DNA from: Amycolatopsis sp. NBRC 101858
GTDB taxonomy: Bacteria; Actinomycetota; Actinomycetes; Mycobacteriales; Pseudonocardiaceae
Reading direction: 5' to 3'
NCBI RefSeq assembly: GCF_030269325.1
Contig: NZ_BSTD01000001.1
Coordinates: 1,566,681-1,630,680 of the forward strand
Length of the DNA stretch: 64,000 nucleotides
Shown here one piece after another: positions 46,965 through 55,146 of the stretch (positions are counted from its first letter, which is position 1; each line of letters begins with the position of its first letter). A model generated the notes under the pieces. The model worked only from the letters and a program-made list of their open reading frames with translations. It had not been told where the DNA came from and ran no database searches. A program made the translations under genes and the position numbers.

Positions 46965-48487
46965 GAACCGGCGACCGGGGTCCCGCCGCCGCGGATGTGC
47001 GTCGGCGGGCCCTCGACGCCGCAGTGGAAGCACTCGCCCAGGTGCGGGGCCTCGTCCGCGGCCGGGGGCGGCGGAGTCGGCGGCGCGAGGACCCCGTTGT
47101 GGATGCCCAGCGCGATCAGCCCGCCCGCGATCGCCAGCACCGCGCAGATGACCAGCGCCATCCGCCAGCCCGCGGTGAGCGCCACCGGGTCGGCGTACGC
47201 CTCGCCGGTCAGCCCGGCCGCCGCGGGCAGCACTGCCACGGCCAAGAGCCCACCGGACCGCGCGATGGCGTTGTTCACCCCGGACGCGACGCCGGCGAAG
47301 CGGTCCGGGGCCGCGGCGAGCACCGTCGCGGTCACCGGGGCCACCACCGTCGCCAGGCCGAGCCCGAACACCACGACCGCCGGCAGCACCGCGCCGAGGT
47401 AGGACGCGCCGGGCGCGATGCGCAGCATCAGCAGCATCCCGACGCCGACGACGATCGGGCCGACGACCAGCTGCGCCCGCGGCCCGATGCGCTGGGCCAG
47501 CGCGCCCGACCGGCCGGACAGCAGCAGCATGATCACCGTGAGCGGCAGCCCGGCCAGGCCGGACGCCGTCGGCGAGTAGTGCAGTGAGACCTGCAGCTGC
47601 ATGACCAGCAGCATCATCACGCCGCCGAGCGCCGCGTACATGGCGAAGGTCAGCGCGTTGGCCAGGGTGAACGTCCGGTCGCGGAACAGCGACGGCGGCA
47701 CCAGCGGCTCGCGCGAGCGGTGCTGGACGACGACGAACGCGGTCAGCCCCGCGATCCCCAGCAGGCCCGCGACCAGCACGATCGGGTCGCCGATGCCGCG
47801 GGCCGGCGCCTCCACCAGGGCGCCGGTGACCCCGGCGAGACCGATGGCGCCGAGCGCGGCGGCACCGAAGTCCGGGTGCCCGGTCGCCTCCGGGTCGCGG
47901 GACTCGGGGACGTACTTGCGGGCCATCAGCACGACGACGAGCGCGATCGGGACGTTGATCAGGAACGCGAGCCGCCACGACCAGACCTGGACGAGGAAGC
48001 CGCCGAGCAGCGGTCCGGCGGCCGCCGCGATGCCGCCGAGGCCGGACCACGCGCCGATCGCGCGGGCGCGGGCGTCGTGCGCGAAGGACGACTGGAGGAT
48101 CGCGAGCGACCCCGGCGTCAGCAGCGCGCCGCCGATGCCCTGCAGGATCCGCATCGCGACCAGCATCTCGGTGGACACGGCGGCGGCGCACAGCCCGGAG
48201 GCGACGCCGAACCAGACGACGCCGATGAGGTACACGCGGCGCCGGCCGTACCGGTCGCCGAGCGAGCCGGCGACCAGGATGAGCGCGGCGAGCGCCAGCA
48301 GGTAGCCGTCGAGGATCCACTGGAGCCCGGCGACGGAGGCGTTCAGCTCGGTGCCGATGCGGGGCAGGGCGACGTTGACGATGGTGCCGTCGAGCATCGC
48401 CATGCCCGATCCGAGGATGGTGGTGGCGAGCACGCCGCGGGCGGCGTGCGTCCCCCATCGGATCCCGGTGTCTTCGGTGGCAGTCAC
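46961..48487 (-). CDS. DHA2-type MFS drug exporter with C-terminal CxxC tail
   Basis: 508 residues, 14 predicted membrane segments. Motif C-like start GSGMAMLDGTIVNVALPRIG, motif A LVAGSLGDRYGRRRVYLIGV and RILQGIGGALLTPGSLAIL identify the EmrB/QacA (DHA2) drug:H+ antiporter group. The cytoplasmic end is odd: after a proline run it has APHLGECFHCGVEGPPTH, a CxxC plus distal His that looks like a small metal-binding knuckle not usual in these pumps. Upstream is a GntR regulator on the same strand, 42 bases before, probably separate. Confidence 0.9.
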   Translation of the reverse strand: MTATEDTGIRWGTHAARGVLATTILGSGMAMLDGTIVNVALPRIGTELNASVAGLQWILDGYLLALAALILVAGSLGDRYGRRRVYLIGVVWFGVASGLCAAAVSTEMLVAMRILQGIGGALLTPGSLAILQSSFAHDARARAIGAWSGLGGIAAAAGPLLGGFLVQVWSWRLAFLINVPIALVVVLMARKYVPESRDPEATGHPDFGAAALGAIGLAGVTGALVEAPARGIGDPIVLVAGLLGIAGLTAFVVVQHRSREPLVPPSLFRDRTFTLANALTFAMYAALGGVMMLLVMQLQVSLHYSPTASGLAGLPLTVIMLLLSGRSGALAQRIGPRAQLVVGPIVVGVGMLLMLRIAPGASYLGAVLPAVVVFGLGLATVVAPVTATVLAAAPDRFAGVASGVNNAIARSGGLLAVAVLPAAAGLTGEAYADPVALTAGWRMALVICAVLAIAGGLIALGIHNGVLAPPTPPPPAADEAPHLGECFHCGVEGPPTHIRGGGTPVAGS

Positions 48488-48529
48488 CCCGTCACTTCAC
48501 CGTGCGGAGTAACCACCGTCAACACCGGG

Positions 48530-49285
48530 TCACGGCAGCAGCGTCGTGACGAACTTGTACCGGTCGCCGCGGTAGACCGAGCGGGCGTACTCCACCGGCT
48601 TGCCGTCCGTGGCGAACGAGTGCCGGGTCAGCCGGAGCACCGGCATGCCGACGTCCGCGCCGAGCATTTCCGCCTCTTCCGGACCGGCGAGCGACGTCTC
48701 GATCGACTCTTCGGCGCGTTCCAGTTCCACTCCGTAGTACTCGCGCAGAACGGCGTACAACGAACCGCCCGCCGAGACGTGCTTGCGCAGCCCGCGGAAT
48801 CGGCCGGCCGGCAGGTGCGAAGTCTCCAGCGCCATCGGCTGCGAGTCCGCCAGTCGAAGCCGTCGAAGGCGAAGAATTTTCGCACCAGTACGGATTCCGA
48901 GCAGTTTCGCGAGGTCGCCCTCGGCCGGGAGCTCCTCGAGCTCCAGCAGCTTCGAAGACGGCTTCAGGCCCTGGCGCCGCATGTCCTCCGTGTACGACGA
49001 CAACTGCAGCCGCTGCGCGAGCTTCGGTTCGGCCGCGAAGGTGCCTTTGCCCTGCACACGGTGCAGACGGCCCTCCGCCGTGAGGTCGGCCAGCGCCTGG
49101 CGCACGGTGGTGCGGGAGACCGTGAACTCCCCGGCGAGCGCGCGTTCGGTCGGGATCGGCGACCCGGGCGGCAGCACGTCCAGGAGGTCGAGGAGGTGCT
49201 GTTTCAGCGCCCAGTACTTGGGCTCGCGCTGCCCGCGCATCCCGGCGACGGCGCCCGCCTCGCCCGTGGTGGTGGTCTCCAACAT
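48530..49285 (-). CDS. GntR/HutC-family regulator, DasR-like
   Basis: 251 residues. N-terminal GntR winged helix (YWALKQHLLDLLDVLPPGSP, IPTERALAGEFTVSRTTVRQ, ALADLTAEGRLHRVQGKGTF) and a C-terminal UTRA ligand domain (MALETSHLPAGRFRGL, GVELERAEESIETSLAGPEE, VLRLTRHSFATDGKPVEYAR). This is the architecture of DasR/NagR, sensors of glucosamine- or N-acetylglucosamine-phosphates. A dre-like palindrome GGTCTAGACC lies in the gap to the divergent sugar-isomerase gene, the expected DasR site. ATG at 49285 follows GGGAGT. Confidence 0.9.
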   Translation of the reverse strand: MLETTTTGEAGAVAGMRGQREPKYWALKQHLLDLLDVLPPGSPIPTERALAGEFTVSRTTVRQALADLTAEGRLHRVQGKGTFAAEPKLAQRLQLSSYTEDMRRQGLKPSSKLLELEELPAEGDLAKLLGIRTGAKILRLRRLRLADSQPMALETSHLPAGRFRGLRKHVSAGGSLYAVLREYYGVELERAEESIETSLAGPEEAEMLGADVGMPVLRLTRHSFATDGKPVEYARSVYRGDRYKFVTTLLP

Positions 49286-49370
49286 GCCCGACTCCCTATG
49301 TCTTCCCTCATTGCGCGCCACGTCCCCGTAAGAAACGTACCCTTTTCCCCAAACGCGCCGCCCCACTAAC

Positions 49371-49386
49371 ATTGGTCTAGACCTGA
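49371..49386. promoter_or_regulatory. dre-like operator (DasR-type site)
   Basis: ATTGGTCTAGACCTGA contains the full GGTCTAGACC core palindrome of the DasR-responsive element. It lies 86 bases before the regulator start and 51 bases before the SIS-domain start, so it can control both. Confidence 0.8.
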
Positions 49387-49436
49387 CCGACGCCGCCTGA
49401 GTCCGGTACATAATGCCGGAGGTGGAGAGGAAAATG

Positions 49437-50480
49437 ATGACCGAACAACGGCCCGGCGAGCACATGGCCGCGGAGATCGACCAGCAACCGGACGTCCTGG
49501 CCGGACTGGTGGGGCGTCAGGCGGAAATCGCCGAGGTGGCGGAAAAGATCTCACAACGGCCTCCGCGCTTCGCTTTGCTCGCCGCGCGTGGATCGAGTGA
49601 CCACGCAGCGTTGTATGCGAAGTACCTGATCGAGGTACTGCTCGGCCTTCCGGCTGGTCTTGTCTCCCCGTCCACGGCGACGCTGTACGGCGCGCGGCCC
49701 GATCTGCGGGACGTGCTGTTCGTCACGGTCAGCCAGAGCGGCGGCTCGCCCGACCTGATCGAGGTCACCGAAACGGCGCGCCGCCAGGGCGCGTTGACCG
49801 TGTCCGTCACCAACACCCCGGACTCGCCGCTGCGGGCGGCGTCCGAACTCGGCGTCGACATCGGCGCCGGCGTCGAGAAGGCGGTCGCCGCGACCAAGAC
49901 GTACTCGGCGACGCTGATGGCGCTCTACCTCCTGATCGACGCGGTGCGCGGCGGCAAGGCGGCCGACGCCGAGAAGATCGGCGACCTGGCGCGGCAGACC
50001 CTGGACGGTGCCGCCGAGGGCGTCCAGCGCGCGGTCGACCGGTACCGCTTCGTGGACCGGGTCCTCACCACCGGCCGCGGCTACTCCTACGCCACCGCGC
50101 TGGAGGGCTCGCTCAAGCTCGCGGAGACCAGCTACCTGGCCGCCCGCGCGTACAGCGGCGCGGACCTGCTGCACGGTCCGGTCGCGGCGGTGGACGGCGA
50201 GACGGCCGTGCTCGCGGTCACCAGCAAGGGGCAGGGCGGGCTGGCGATGCACGAGGTCCTCGAGGCCGTCGGCAAGCGCGGCGCGGACGTCCTCGCGGTC
50301 GGCTCGGCCGCCTCGGAGGTGCCGGCGGCACTGCGCATCGACGTCGCCCCGACGGCCGAGGAGCTGGCGCCGATCCTGGAGATCCTGCCGATCCAGCGGA
50401 TCGCGCTCGGCCTGTCGCTCGCCCGCGGCGGCGACCCGGACAGCCCGCGCGGCCTGCTGAAGGTGACCAAGACGAGGTGA
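49437..50480 (+). CDS. SIS-domain protein, amino-sugar-phosphate isomerase-like
   Basis: 347 residues with two SIS modules: FALLAARGSSDHAALYAKYL and LFVTVSQSGGSPDLIEVTET in the first; AATKTYSATLMALYLL and TTGRGYSYATALEGSLKLAE in the second, plus the GlmS-like end. This is the isomerase half of glucosamine-6-phosphate synthase without the glutaminase part, as in AgaS/NagB-II deaminases. ATG at 49437 has GGAGAGG six bases upstream; ATG at 49434 is too close. Overlaps the kinase gene by four bases. Likely converts glucosamine-6-P to fructose-6-P. Confidence 0.9.
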   Translation: MTEQRPGEHMAAEIDQQPDVLAGLVGRQAEIAEVAEKISQRPPRFALLAARGSSDHAALYAKYLIEVLLGLPAGLVSPSTATLYGARPDLRDVLFVTVSQSGGSPDLIEVTETARRQGALTVSVTNTPDSPLRAASELGVDIGAGVEKAVAATKTYSATLMALYLLIDAVRGGKAADAEKIGDLARQTLDGAAEGVQRAVDRYRFVDRVLTTGRGYSYATALEGSLKLAETSYLAARAYSGADLLHGPVAAVDGETAVLAVTSKGQGGLAMHEVLEAVGKRGADVLAVGSAASEVPAALRIDVAPTAEELAPILEILPIQRIALGLSLARGGDPDSPRGLLKVTKTR

Positions 50481-51433
50481 GCTACGCGATCGGCGTCGAC
50501 GCCGGCGGAACGTCGACCAGGGCCGCACTGGTCGACGCCGCCGGCGCGGTGCTGGGCACCGGGCGCGGCGAAGGCGCCAACCCCAACGCGCACGCACCCG
50601 AGGTCGCCGCGGGCCGGATCGCCGACGCGATCACCGCGGCACTGGGCACGCGCGATCCGGGCGGCGTGCGCGCGTCCGTCGTCGGCATGGCCGGGGTCAG
50701 CAAGCTCAGCGACGTGCGCGTGGCGGCGGTGTTCGACGCGGCCTGGGCACGGATAGGGCTCACCGGCGTGCGGGTCGTGGCCGACGCCGAAGTGGCGTAC
50801 GCGTCCGCGACGTCGGCTCCCGACGGGACCGTGCTCGTGGCCGGCACCGGTTCCATCGCGGGCCGGATCCGCAAGCGCCGGCTGGCCGGCACCGCGGGCG
50901 GCTACGGCTGGCTGCTCGGCGACGAAGGGTCCGCGTTCTGGCTCGGCCGCGAAGCCGTCCGATCCACTTTGGAGGCTCTCGGGCGCGGCCTGCCCCTCGA
51001 CGGCTTGCCCTCGGCGGTGCTCGCCGCCGCACTCGGACCGTCCGGTTTGGACGTCCGGACGGACGCGGAGCGGCTCGCGGCGTCGCGCGCGTTGATCACG
51101 ACGGCCAACGCCGAGGCGCCGGTCCGGCTCGCCCGGTTCGCCCCTCTGGTGAGCGCGGCACACGACGCCGGCGAGCCCGGCGCGCGCGAAATCGTCACCC
51201 GGGCGGCTGAACTTCTGGTCGCGAACGCCCTCGCCGCGCGCGAACCCGGCGAATCGACCCCGGTCGTGCTCGTGGGTTCGGTGCTCACCGGAACCAGCCC
51301 GGTCGGCGCTCTCGTGCGCCGCGGACTGGCCGGGCTCGAGGTGCTGACCAGCTCCGATGGGGTGCTCGGGGCGGCCTGGCTCGCGGCCGTGGACGCCTTC
51401 GGCGAAGGGGTGGTTAGACCAGTATTTCCCTAA
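50477..51433 (+). CDS. N-acetylglucosamine kinase-like (BadF/BadG ATPase family)
   Basis: 318 residues, actin-fold sugar kinase. PHOSPHATE-1 motif AIGVDAGGTSTRAALVD, PHOSPHATE-2 TVLVAGTGSIAGR, the GGYGWLLGDEGSAFWLGREA block specific to GlcNAc kinases, and adenosine motif TPVVLVGSVLTGTSP. GTG overlaps the SIS gene stop (GTGA), giving an operon of GlcNAc phosphorylation and GlcN-6-P isomerisation under the dre site. The deacetylase step (NagA) is not in the window. Confidence 0.92.
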   Translation: MSYAIGVDAGGTSTRAALVDAAGAVLGTGRGEGANPNAHAPEVAAGRIADAITAALGTRDPGGVRASVVGMAGVSKLSDVRVAAVFDAAWARIGLTGVRVVADAEVAYASATSAPDGTVLVAGTGSIAGRIRKRRLAGTAGGYGWLLGDEGSAFWLGREAVRSTLEALGRGLPLDGLPSAVLAAALGPSGLDVRTDAERLAASRALITTANAEAPVRLARFAPLVSAAHDAGEPGAREIVTRAAELLVANALAAREPGESTPVVLVGSVLTGTSPVGALVRRGLAGLEVLTSSDGVLGAAWLAAVDAFGEGVVRPVFP

Positions 51434-51507
51434 AAAATTGAGTAAAACGCGACGCGAAGACGTCAAAACGTCGACTGAACCCCCGTCGGCCGGGTAACGT
51501 AGTCAGT

Positions 51508-51539
51508 GGCCCCCGGACCCTCCCCCCTCGCCGGGGGCC
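51508..51539. terminator. bidirectional terminator (kinase / DUF3159)
   Basis: Stem GGCCCCCGG (51508-51516) and CCGGGGGCC (51531-51539) with a C-rich 14-base loop between convergent genes. Confidence 0.65.
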
Positions 51540-51542
51540 GCC

Positions 51543-52205
51543 TTATGTCCCGGGTACGTCGTCCGGGCCGGTTTCCGGGGCCAAGCGCAAACCGGGGTGT
51601 TCCGGGGGCAACGCCCGGTAGAGCACCCAGCCGCTCACCGCGACGGTCAGCGCGACCAGCGGCCACGACAGCACCGTGCGGGCCACGCCGAGCGCGATCA
51701 CCTGGCCGGACCACCACAGCAGGCCGTAGACGACCACCCGCAGCACGTACTGGCCGAACACCCACACCCAGCTGGCGCGCGAGTACGCCTTCAGCAGCAC
51801 GGGGTCACGGCGCCAGCGCGTCTTCTGGCCGAGCACCAGGCCGACGACGACGCCGAGCAGCGGCCAGCGGATCACGATGCTGGCCGCCCAGAGCAGCGCG
51901 CTGGCCACATTGGACATCAGCTGCAGCAGGAAGAAGTCCTGGGCGCGGCCGGTGTGCAGGGCGATCAGCGCGGCCGCGACGACGGCGGCCAGGCTGACGA
52001 CGAGCGCGCGGATCTTCCCGCCGCGGACCATCCGGTAGACCCCGAGGACCACGGCGACCGCGATGGCGACGCCGGCGCCCCAGGCGATGGACTGCCCGGC
52101 CGCGAGCCAGCCGACGACGAAGCCGGCGGGCGGGATGCTGGCGTCGAGCGCGCCCCGGCGCCCACCGAGGATCTGCGCGAGCGACTCACGGGGTTCTGCG
52201 GACAC
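51543..52205 (-). CDS. DUF3159 membrane protein
   Basis: 220 residues with about six membrane segments; pattern SLAQILGGRRGALDASIPPA near the N-terminus, VASALLWAASIVIRWPLLGV, GQKTRWRRDPVLLKAYSRAS and WVWVFGQYVLRVVVYGLLWW is the DUF3159 family of actinobacterial integral membrane proteins with no known function. GTG at 52205 places the start at the family boundary; there is no ribosome-binding site, so the transcript may be leaderless. Ends close to a bidirectional terminator. Confidence 0.88.
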   Translation of the reverse strand: MSAEPRESLAQILGGRRGALDASIPPAGFVVGWLAAGQSIAWGAGVAIAVAVVLGVYRMVRGGKIRALVVSLAAVVAAALIALHTGRAQDFFLLQLMSNVASALLWAASIVIRWPLLGVVVGLVLGQKTRWRRDPVLLKAYSRASWVWVFGQYVLRVVVYGLLWWSGQVIALGVARTVLSWPLVALTVAVSGWVLYRALPPEHPGLRLAPETGPDDVPGT

Positions 52206-52397
52206 GTGTCCAGCGTGCCGGATCCTGCCCGGGAGGCTGCAAGCAGGGAGATTTTCGCCACAAGACTCTGGTGATTGCCTTCGAGTGTGCGGTCTCACGG
52301 CATGCGATCGGTGAAAACTACGTAATAGAGAGGCGGAGAAGGCCGACAAGATAAGACACTGTTACCGCAGACTGAACACCGGAGGGGCCCGGATGGT

Positions 52398-52416
52398 TAG
52401 TTGTGGTGTACAACTA
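52398..52416. promoter_or_regulatory. GntR-type inverted repeat before GDSL gene
   Basis: TAGTTGT-GGTGT-ACAACTA, a perfect seven-base dyad with five-base spacer, 41 bases before the GTG at 52458. TTGT-N-ACAA dyads are typical of GntR-family operators. Confidence 0.55.
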
Positions 52417-52457
52417 CATGTCGGGGAGTCGGTCGCAGGACGGGAAGGGGACCCAAC

Positions 52458-53276
52458 GTGTACGGATTCGACAGCTATGTGGCGATCGGGGACAGCTTCA
52501 CCGAGGGGCTCAACGACGCACTGCCGGACGGCTCGTTCCGCGGCTGGGCCGACCGGCTGGCGGAGATCCTGGCGGGCGGCAGGCCCGACTTCCGCTACGC
52601 GAACCTGTCGCTGCGGGGCAAGATGCTCGACGAGATCATGGACGAGCAGCTCCCGATCGCGCTGGAACTGAAGCCCGACCTGGTCACGCTGTGCGCGGGC
52701 GGCAACGACATCATCGTCCCGGGGGCGGACGTGGACGCGGTGGCGGAGCGCTTCGAGGAGGGCGTCGCGAAGCTGCGAGCGGCCCGGATCCCGGTGCTCA
52801 TCTTCAACGGCCCGGACACGAAGGCGCTGTCCGTGATGTCGGTTCTGCGCGGCAAGGTGGGGATCTACAACACCCACCTGTGGGCGATCGCGGAGCGCCA
52901 CGGCGCCCGCATGGTGGACCTGTGGACGATGGCGCCGCTGCACGACCGCCGCGCGTGGAGCGACGACCGGCTGCACTTCTCCCCGGACGCCCACCGGCGG
53001 ATCGCGTTGAAGTCGGCGGAGGTCCTGGGGGTCCCGGTCGAGGGCGACTGGCGCGAGCCGTGGCCTTCGGAGGCGGTCCCGAGCCGCTGGATCGACTCGC
53101 GGCGCTCGGATTTGACGTGGACGAAGGTGCACCTGCTGCCGTGGATCCGGCGGCAGCTGCGCGGGGAGTCGATGGGGGACGGGTTGTCGCCCAAGCGGCC
53201 CCAGCTGGCGCCGTTCGTCCCGATGGACGTGCTCGAGGTGCCGGACAACGCCCAGGCCCGGCAGCAGGCCAGCTGA
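52458..53276 (+). CDS. SGNH/GDSL-family esterase
   Basis: 272 residues. SGNH blocks: YVAIGDSFTEGLNDALPDG (block I, Ser), LRGKMLDEIMDEQLPIAL (Gly block II region), LCAGGNDIIVPG (Asn, block III) and WSDDRLHFSPDAHRRIAL (Asp and His, block V). No signal peptide, so cytoplasmic. GTG at 52458 has AAGGGG seven bases upstream; the ATG-like start further up lies over the inverted repeat. It hydrolyses esters or thioesters; substrate unknown. A terminator follows ten bases after the stop. Confidence 0.93.
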   Translation: MYGFDSYVAIGDSFTEGLNDALPDGSFRGWADRLAEILAGGRPDFRYANLSLRGKMLDEIMDEQLPIALELKPDLVTLCAGGNDIIVPGADVDAVAERFEEGVAKLRAARIPVLIFNGPDTKALSVMSVLRGKVGIYNTHLWAIAERHGARMVDLWTMAPLHDRRAWSDDRLHFSPDAHRRIALKSAEVLGVPVEGDWREPWPSEAVPSRWIDSRRSDLTWTKVHLLPWIRRQLRGESMGDGLSPKRPQLAPFVPMDVLEVPDNAQARQQAS

Positions 53277-53286
53277 GTTCGCGCGC

Positions 53287-53325
53287 CGGTCGTGGGTGAG
53301 AAACCCGGTTCCGCACCCACGACCG
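53287..53325 (+). terminator. hairpin terminator after GDSL gene
   Basis: Perfect 12-bp stem CGGTCGTGGGTG (53287-53298) and complement (53314-53325). Confidence 0.7.
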
Positions 53326-53434
53326 CCCGTGCTCGGCCGATCACGACCCGGCCGGTTGTCCACATGTCGACTCGCCTGGGGACAACTTGTGGACGAGCAC
53401 CCTTCCCCGGCTCGCCAACCCGCCTCACCCGGCT

Positions 53435-53440
53435 TACAGT
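53435..53440 (+). promoter_or_regulatory. -10 box for leaderless OmpA-like gene
   Basis: TACAGT, six bases, then ATG at 53447, with no ribosome-binding site. Confidence 0.5.
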
Positions 53441-53446
53441 CCCCTT

Positions 53447-54187
53447 ATGTCCGGTGGTCGTCGCTGGATCCTCGTGGTCCCGATCGCGGTGCTGGTCACC
53501 GCGCTGCTGGCGGGGGTCGTCACCTGGGCCCAGGGCGCGAACATCCAGCGTGACCTCACCTCCGACGCCCAAGCCGCGCTCGCCAGGGCCGGGCTCGGCA
53601 AAGGCACCGTCACCTTCGACGGCCGGGACGCCACCCTCAGCGGCTTCGCCCCCGACCAAGCCCTCAGGGCCCTCGAGATCGTCCAGAACGTCGATGGCGT
53701 CCGGGAGGCCCAGCTGCACGGCGACGTCACCCCTGTGGCCCCGAGCGCACCGCCGCCGACGACGACCAGCGCGCCCCCGCCGACCAGCAGCCCGCCGCCG
53801 ACCACCAGCGCCACCGCTCCGCCCCCGCCCACCGACAAGGCCGGCGTACAAGCCGAGATCGACCGGATGCTCGCCGAGGCGCCGATCACCTTCGTGCCGG
53901 ACACCGCCCGGCTCACCCCCGAAGGCGAACAGGCCGCCCGCGCCGTCGCGGTGGCCCTCGCCAAGTCGCCCGGCACCTTCCGGTACCGCGTCACCGGCCA
54001 CGCCGCCCGCGGGTCCGGCAGCGCGAGCGGCGCGCTGAAGCTTTCCCGGGACCGCGCCAGGGCCGTCACGCGGATCCTCACCACCAACGGGCTGACCGCC
54101 AAGCGCGTGACCTACCGGGGGCTGGGCGACACCCGGCCCACCACCGGCGGCGACGAGGACCGACGCGTCGACATCACAGTCGTTTGA
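53447..54187 (+). CDS. OmpA-family protein, ArfA/OmpATb-like
   Basis: 246 residues. An N-terminal membrane anchor (about 8-28, ILVVPIAVLVTALLAGVVTW) is followed by a BON-like domain (LTSDAQAALARAGLGKGTVT, FAPDQALRALEIVQNVDGVR), a Pro/Thr/Ser linker, and a C-terminal OmpA peptidoglycan-binding domain (ARLTPEGEQAARAVAVAL, LSRDRARAVTRILTTNGL, TYRGLGDTRPT, DRRVDITVV). The order matches M. tuberculosis Rv0899 (OmpATb/ArfA), which works with small membrane proteins in acid adaptation. Followed three bases later by a small membrane-protein gene, as in the arf operon. Confidence 0.9.
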   Translation: MSGGRRWILVVPIAVLVTALLAGVVTWAQGANIQRDLTSDAQAALARAGLGKGTVTFDGRDATLSGFAPDQALRALEIVQNVDGVREAQLHGDVTPVAPSAPPPTTTSAPPPTSSPPPTTSATAPPPPTDKAGVQAEIDRMLAEAPITFVPDTARLTPEGEQAARAVAVALAKSPGTFRYRVTGHAARGSGSASGALKLSRDRARAVTRILTTNGLTAKRVTYRGLGDTRPTTGGDEDRRVDITVV

Positions 54188-54190
54188 GGG

Positions 54191-54613
54191 GTGAGTGAGC
54201 AGATGGTGTGGCTGTTCGGGCAGATCTGGCTGTGGCTGGTCATCGCCTTCGCCCTCGGTGCGCTCACCTCGTGGCTCGTCCTGCGCACCGCGCAGCGCCC
54301 CCGGCACCAGCCCCACCCCGAGCCCCGGCCCGAACCCGAGCCCGAGTTCGCGGAAGACGACCGCTACGAGCCCTCGGCGGCCGAGCAGACGCAGTTCATC
54401 CCCGCGGCCTGGATGCAGCCCGGGACCGAGCGGCCCGAAAGCGTCCACGACGACGAAGAACCCGAACCCGCCGGCCACCGCGAAGGCCATCTCCCGTTGC
54501 CGCCGCAGCGCGGGGCACAGGCCGAGGACTGGCCCACCGAAGAGGAACCCGCTTGGCCGGAGGCCGACGAGGTCACCCCGCAGTGGCCGCACCAGCCTGG
54601 GCGCGGTGGCTGA
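54191..54613 (+). CDS. small single-pass membrane protein, ArfB/ArfC-like by position
   Basis: 140 residues: one N-terminal membrane helix (about 6-31, LFGQIWLWLVIAFALGALTS) and an acidic, Pro/Glu-rich cytoplasmic tail with no recognisable domain. The GTG start lies in a GAGGGGTGAG context three bases after the OmpA-like stop, so it is co-transcribed. Position and topology recall ArfB/ArfC next to OmpATb; sequence similarity is not evident from inspection, so the link is inference. Confidence 0.7.
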   Translation: MSEQMVWLFGQIWLWLVIAFALGALTSWLVLRTAQRPRHQPHPEPRPEPEPEFAEDDRYEPSAAEQTQFIPAAWMQPGTERPESVHDDEEPEPAGHREGHLPLPPQRGAQAEDWPTEEEPAWPEADEVTPQWPHQPGRGG

Positions 54614-54669
54614 CACCCATCCTGGTAAGTTCGGCTACGCACTGTGAGCGAGGCCGGAGGAGGGGTGGC

Positions 54670-55146
54670 GTGGCGCTCCCCCATTGGACGGCGCAGCAGG
54701 TCCTGCCGCCGGGCCGCCACGCCTGCGACCTCGCCGACGTCTACGAACGCCTGGTCTTCGACGCCCCGCACCAGAACGAGCGCGAGATCCTCTTCAGCGC
54801 GCTCAACAGCTACCTCGGCGTGGCCCGCCGGATCATGCCGTCCGGCCGCGCGTGGATCGGCGGCGAGCTCGTCACGCGCACCGCGCACCCGCCGCGCGGC
54901 CTCGACGTCGTGCTCATCCCGGACGAGTGGGGCGCGCTGAAGCGGCTCGACGGCGAAGGCCGGTCGGCGCTGTACGGCCTGCTGACCCTGCGCGGCGTGA
55001 TCGTCGGGCAGCCCGCGATGTACCTCGACCAGGTCCAGCCGGTCGGCGGCATGCTGGACGGCTTCCTGTGCCGTCCCGGCGACGAAGACGTCTGGGCCGA
55101 GGTCTGGGCCGAAGGCGGCAGGGGCTACCCGGAGATGATCTGGTGA
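54670..55146 (+). CDS. DUF6932-like, nucleotidyltransferase-related protein
   Basis: 158 residues, GTG after a GGAGGAGGGG site. Begins LPHWTAQQVLPPGRHACDLA, then DVYERLVFDAPHQNEREILF. A central RAWIGGELVTRTAHPPRGLD, then VVLIPDEWGALKRL resembles DUF6932, a family that looks like a minimal nucleotidyltransferase fold (a G-[GS]-F/L-V-T...P-x-D-x-D core); here the core reads GGELVTRTAHPPRGLDVV, keeping only one clear Asp, so activity is doubtful. Overlaps the next gene by four bases (GTGA), forming a tight two-gene unit. Confidence 0.6.
   Translation: MALPHWTAQQVLPPGRHACDLADVYERLVFDAPHQNEREILFSALNSYLGVARRIMPSGRAWIGGELVTRTAHPPRGLDVVLIPDEWGALKRLDGEGRSALYGLLTLRGVIVGQPAMYLDQVQPVGGMLDGFLCRPGDEDVWAEVWAEGGRGYPEMIW

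Noticed and set aside
51411..51421. Second dre-like site TGGTTAGACCA at the end of the kinase gene
   Set aside because: One base short of the TGGTCTAGACCA spacing and located inside coding sequence at the operon end.
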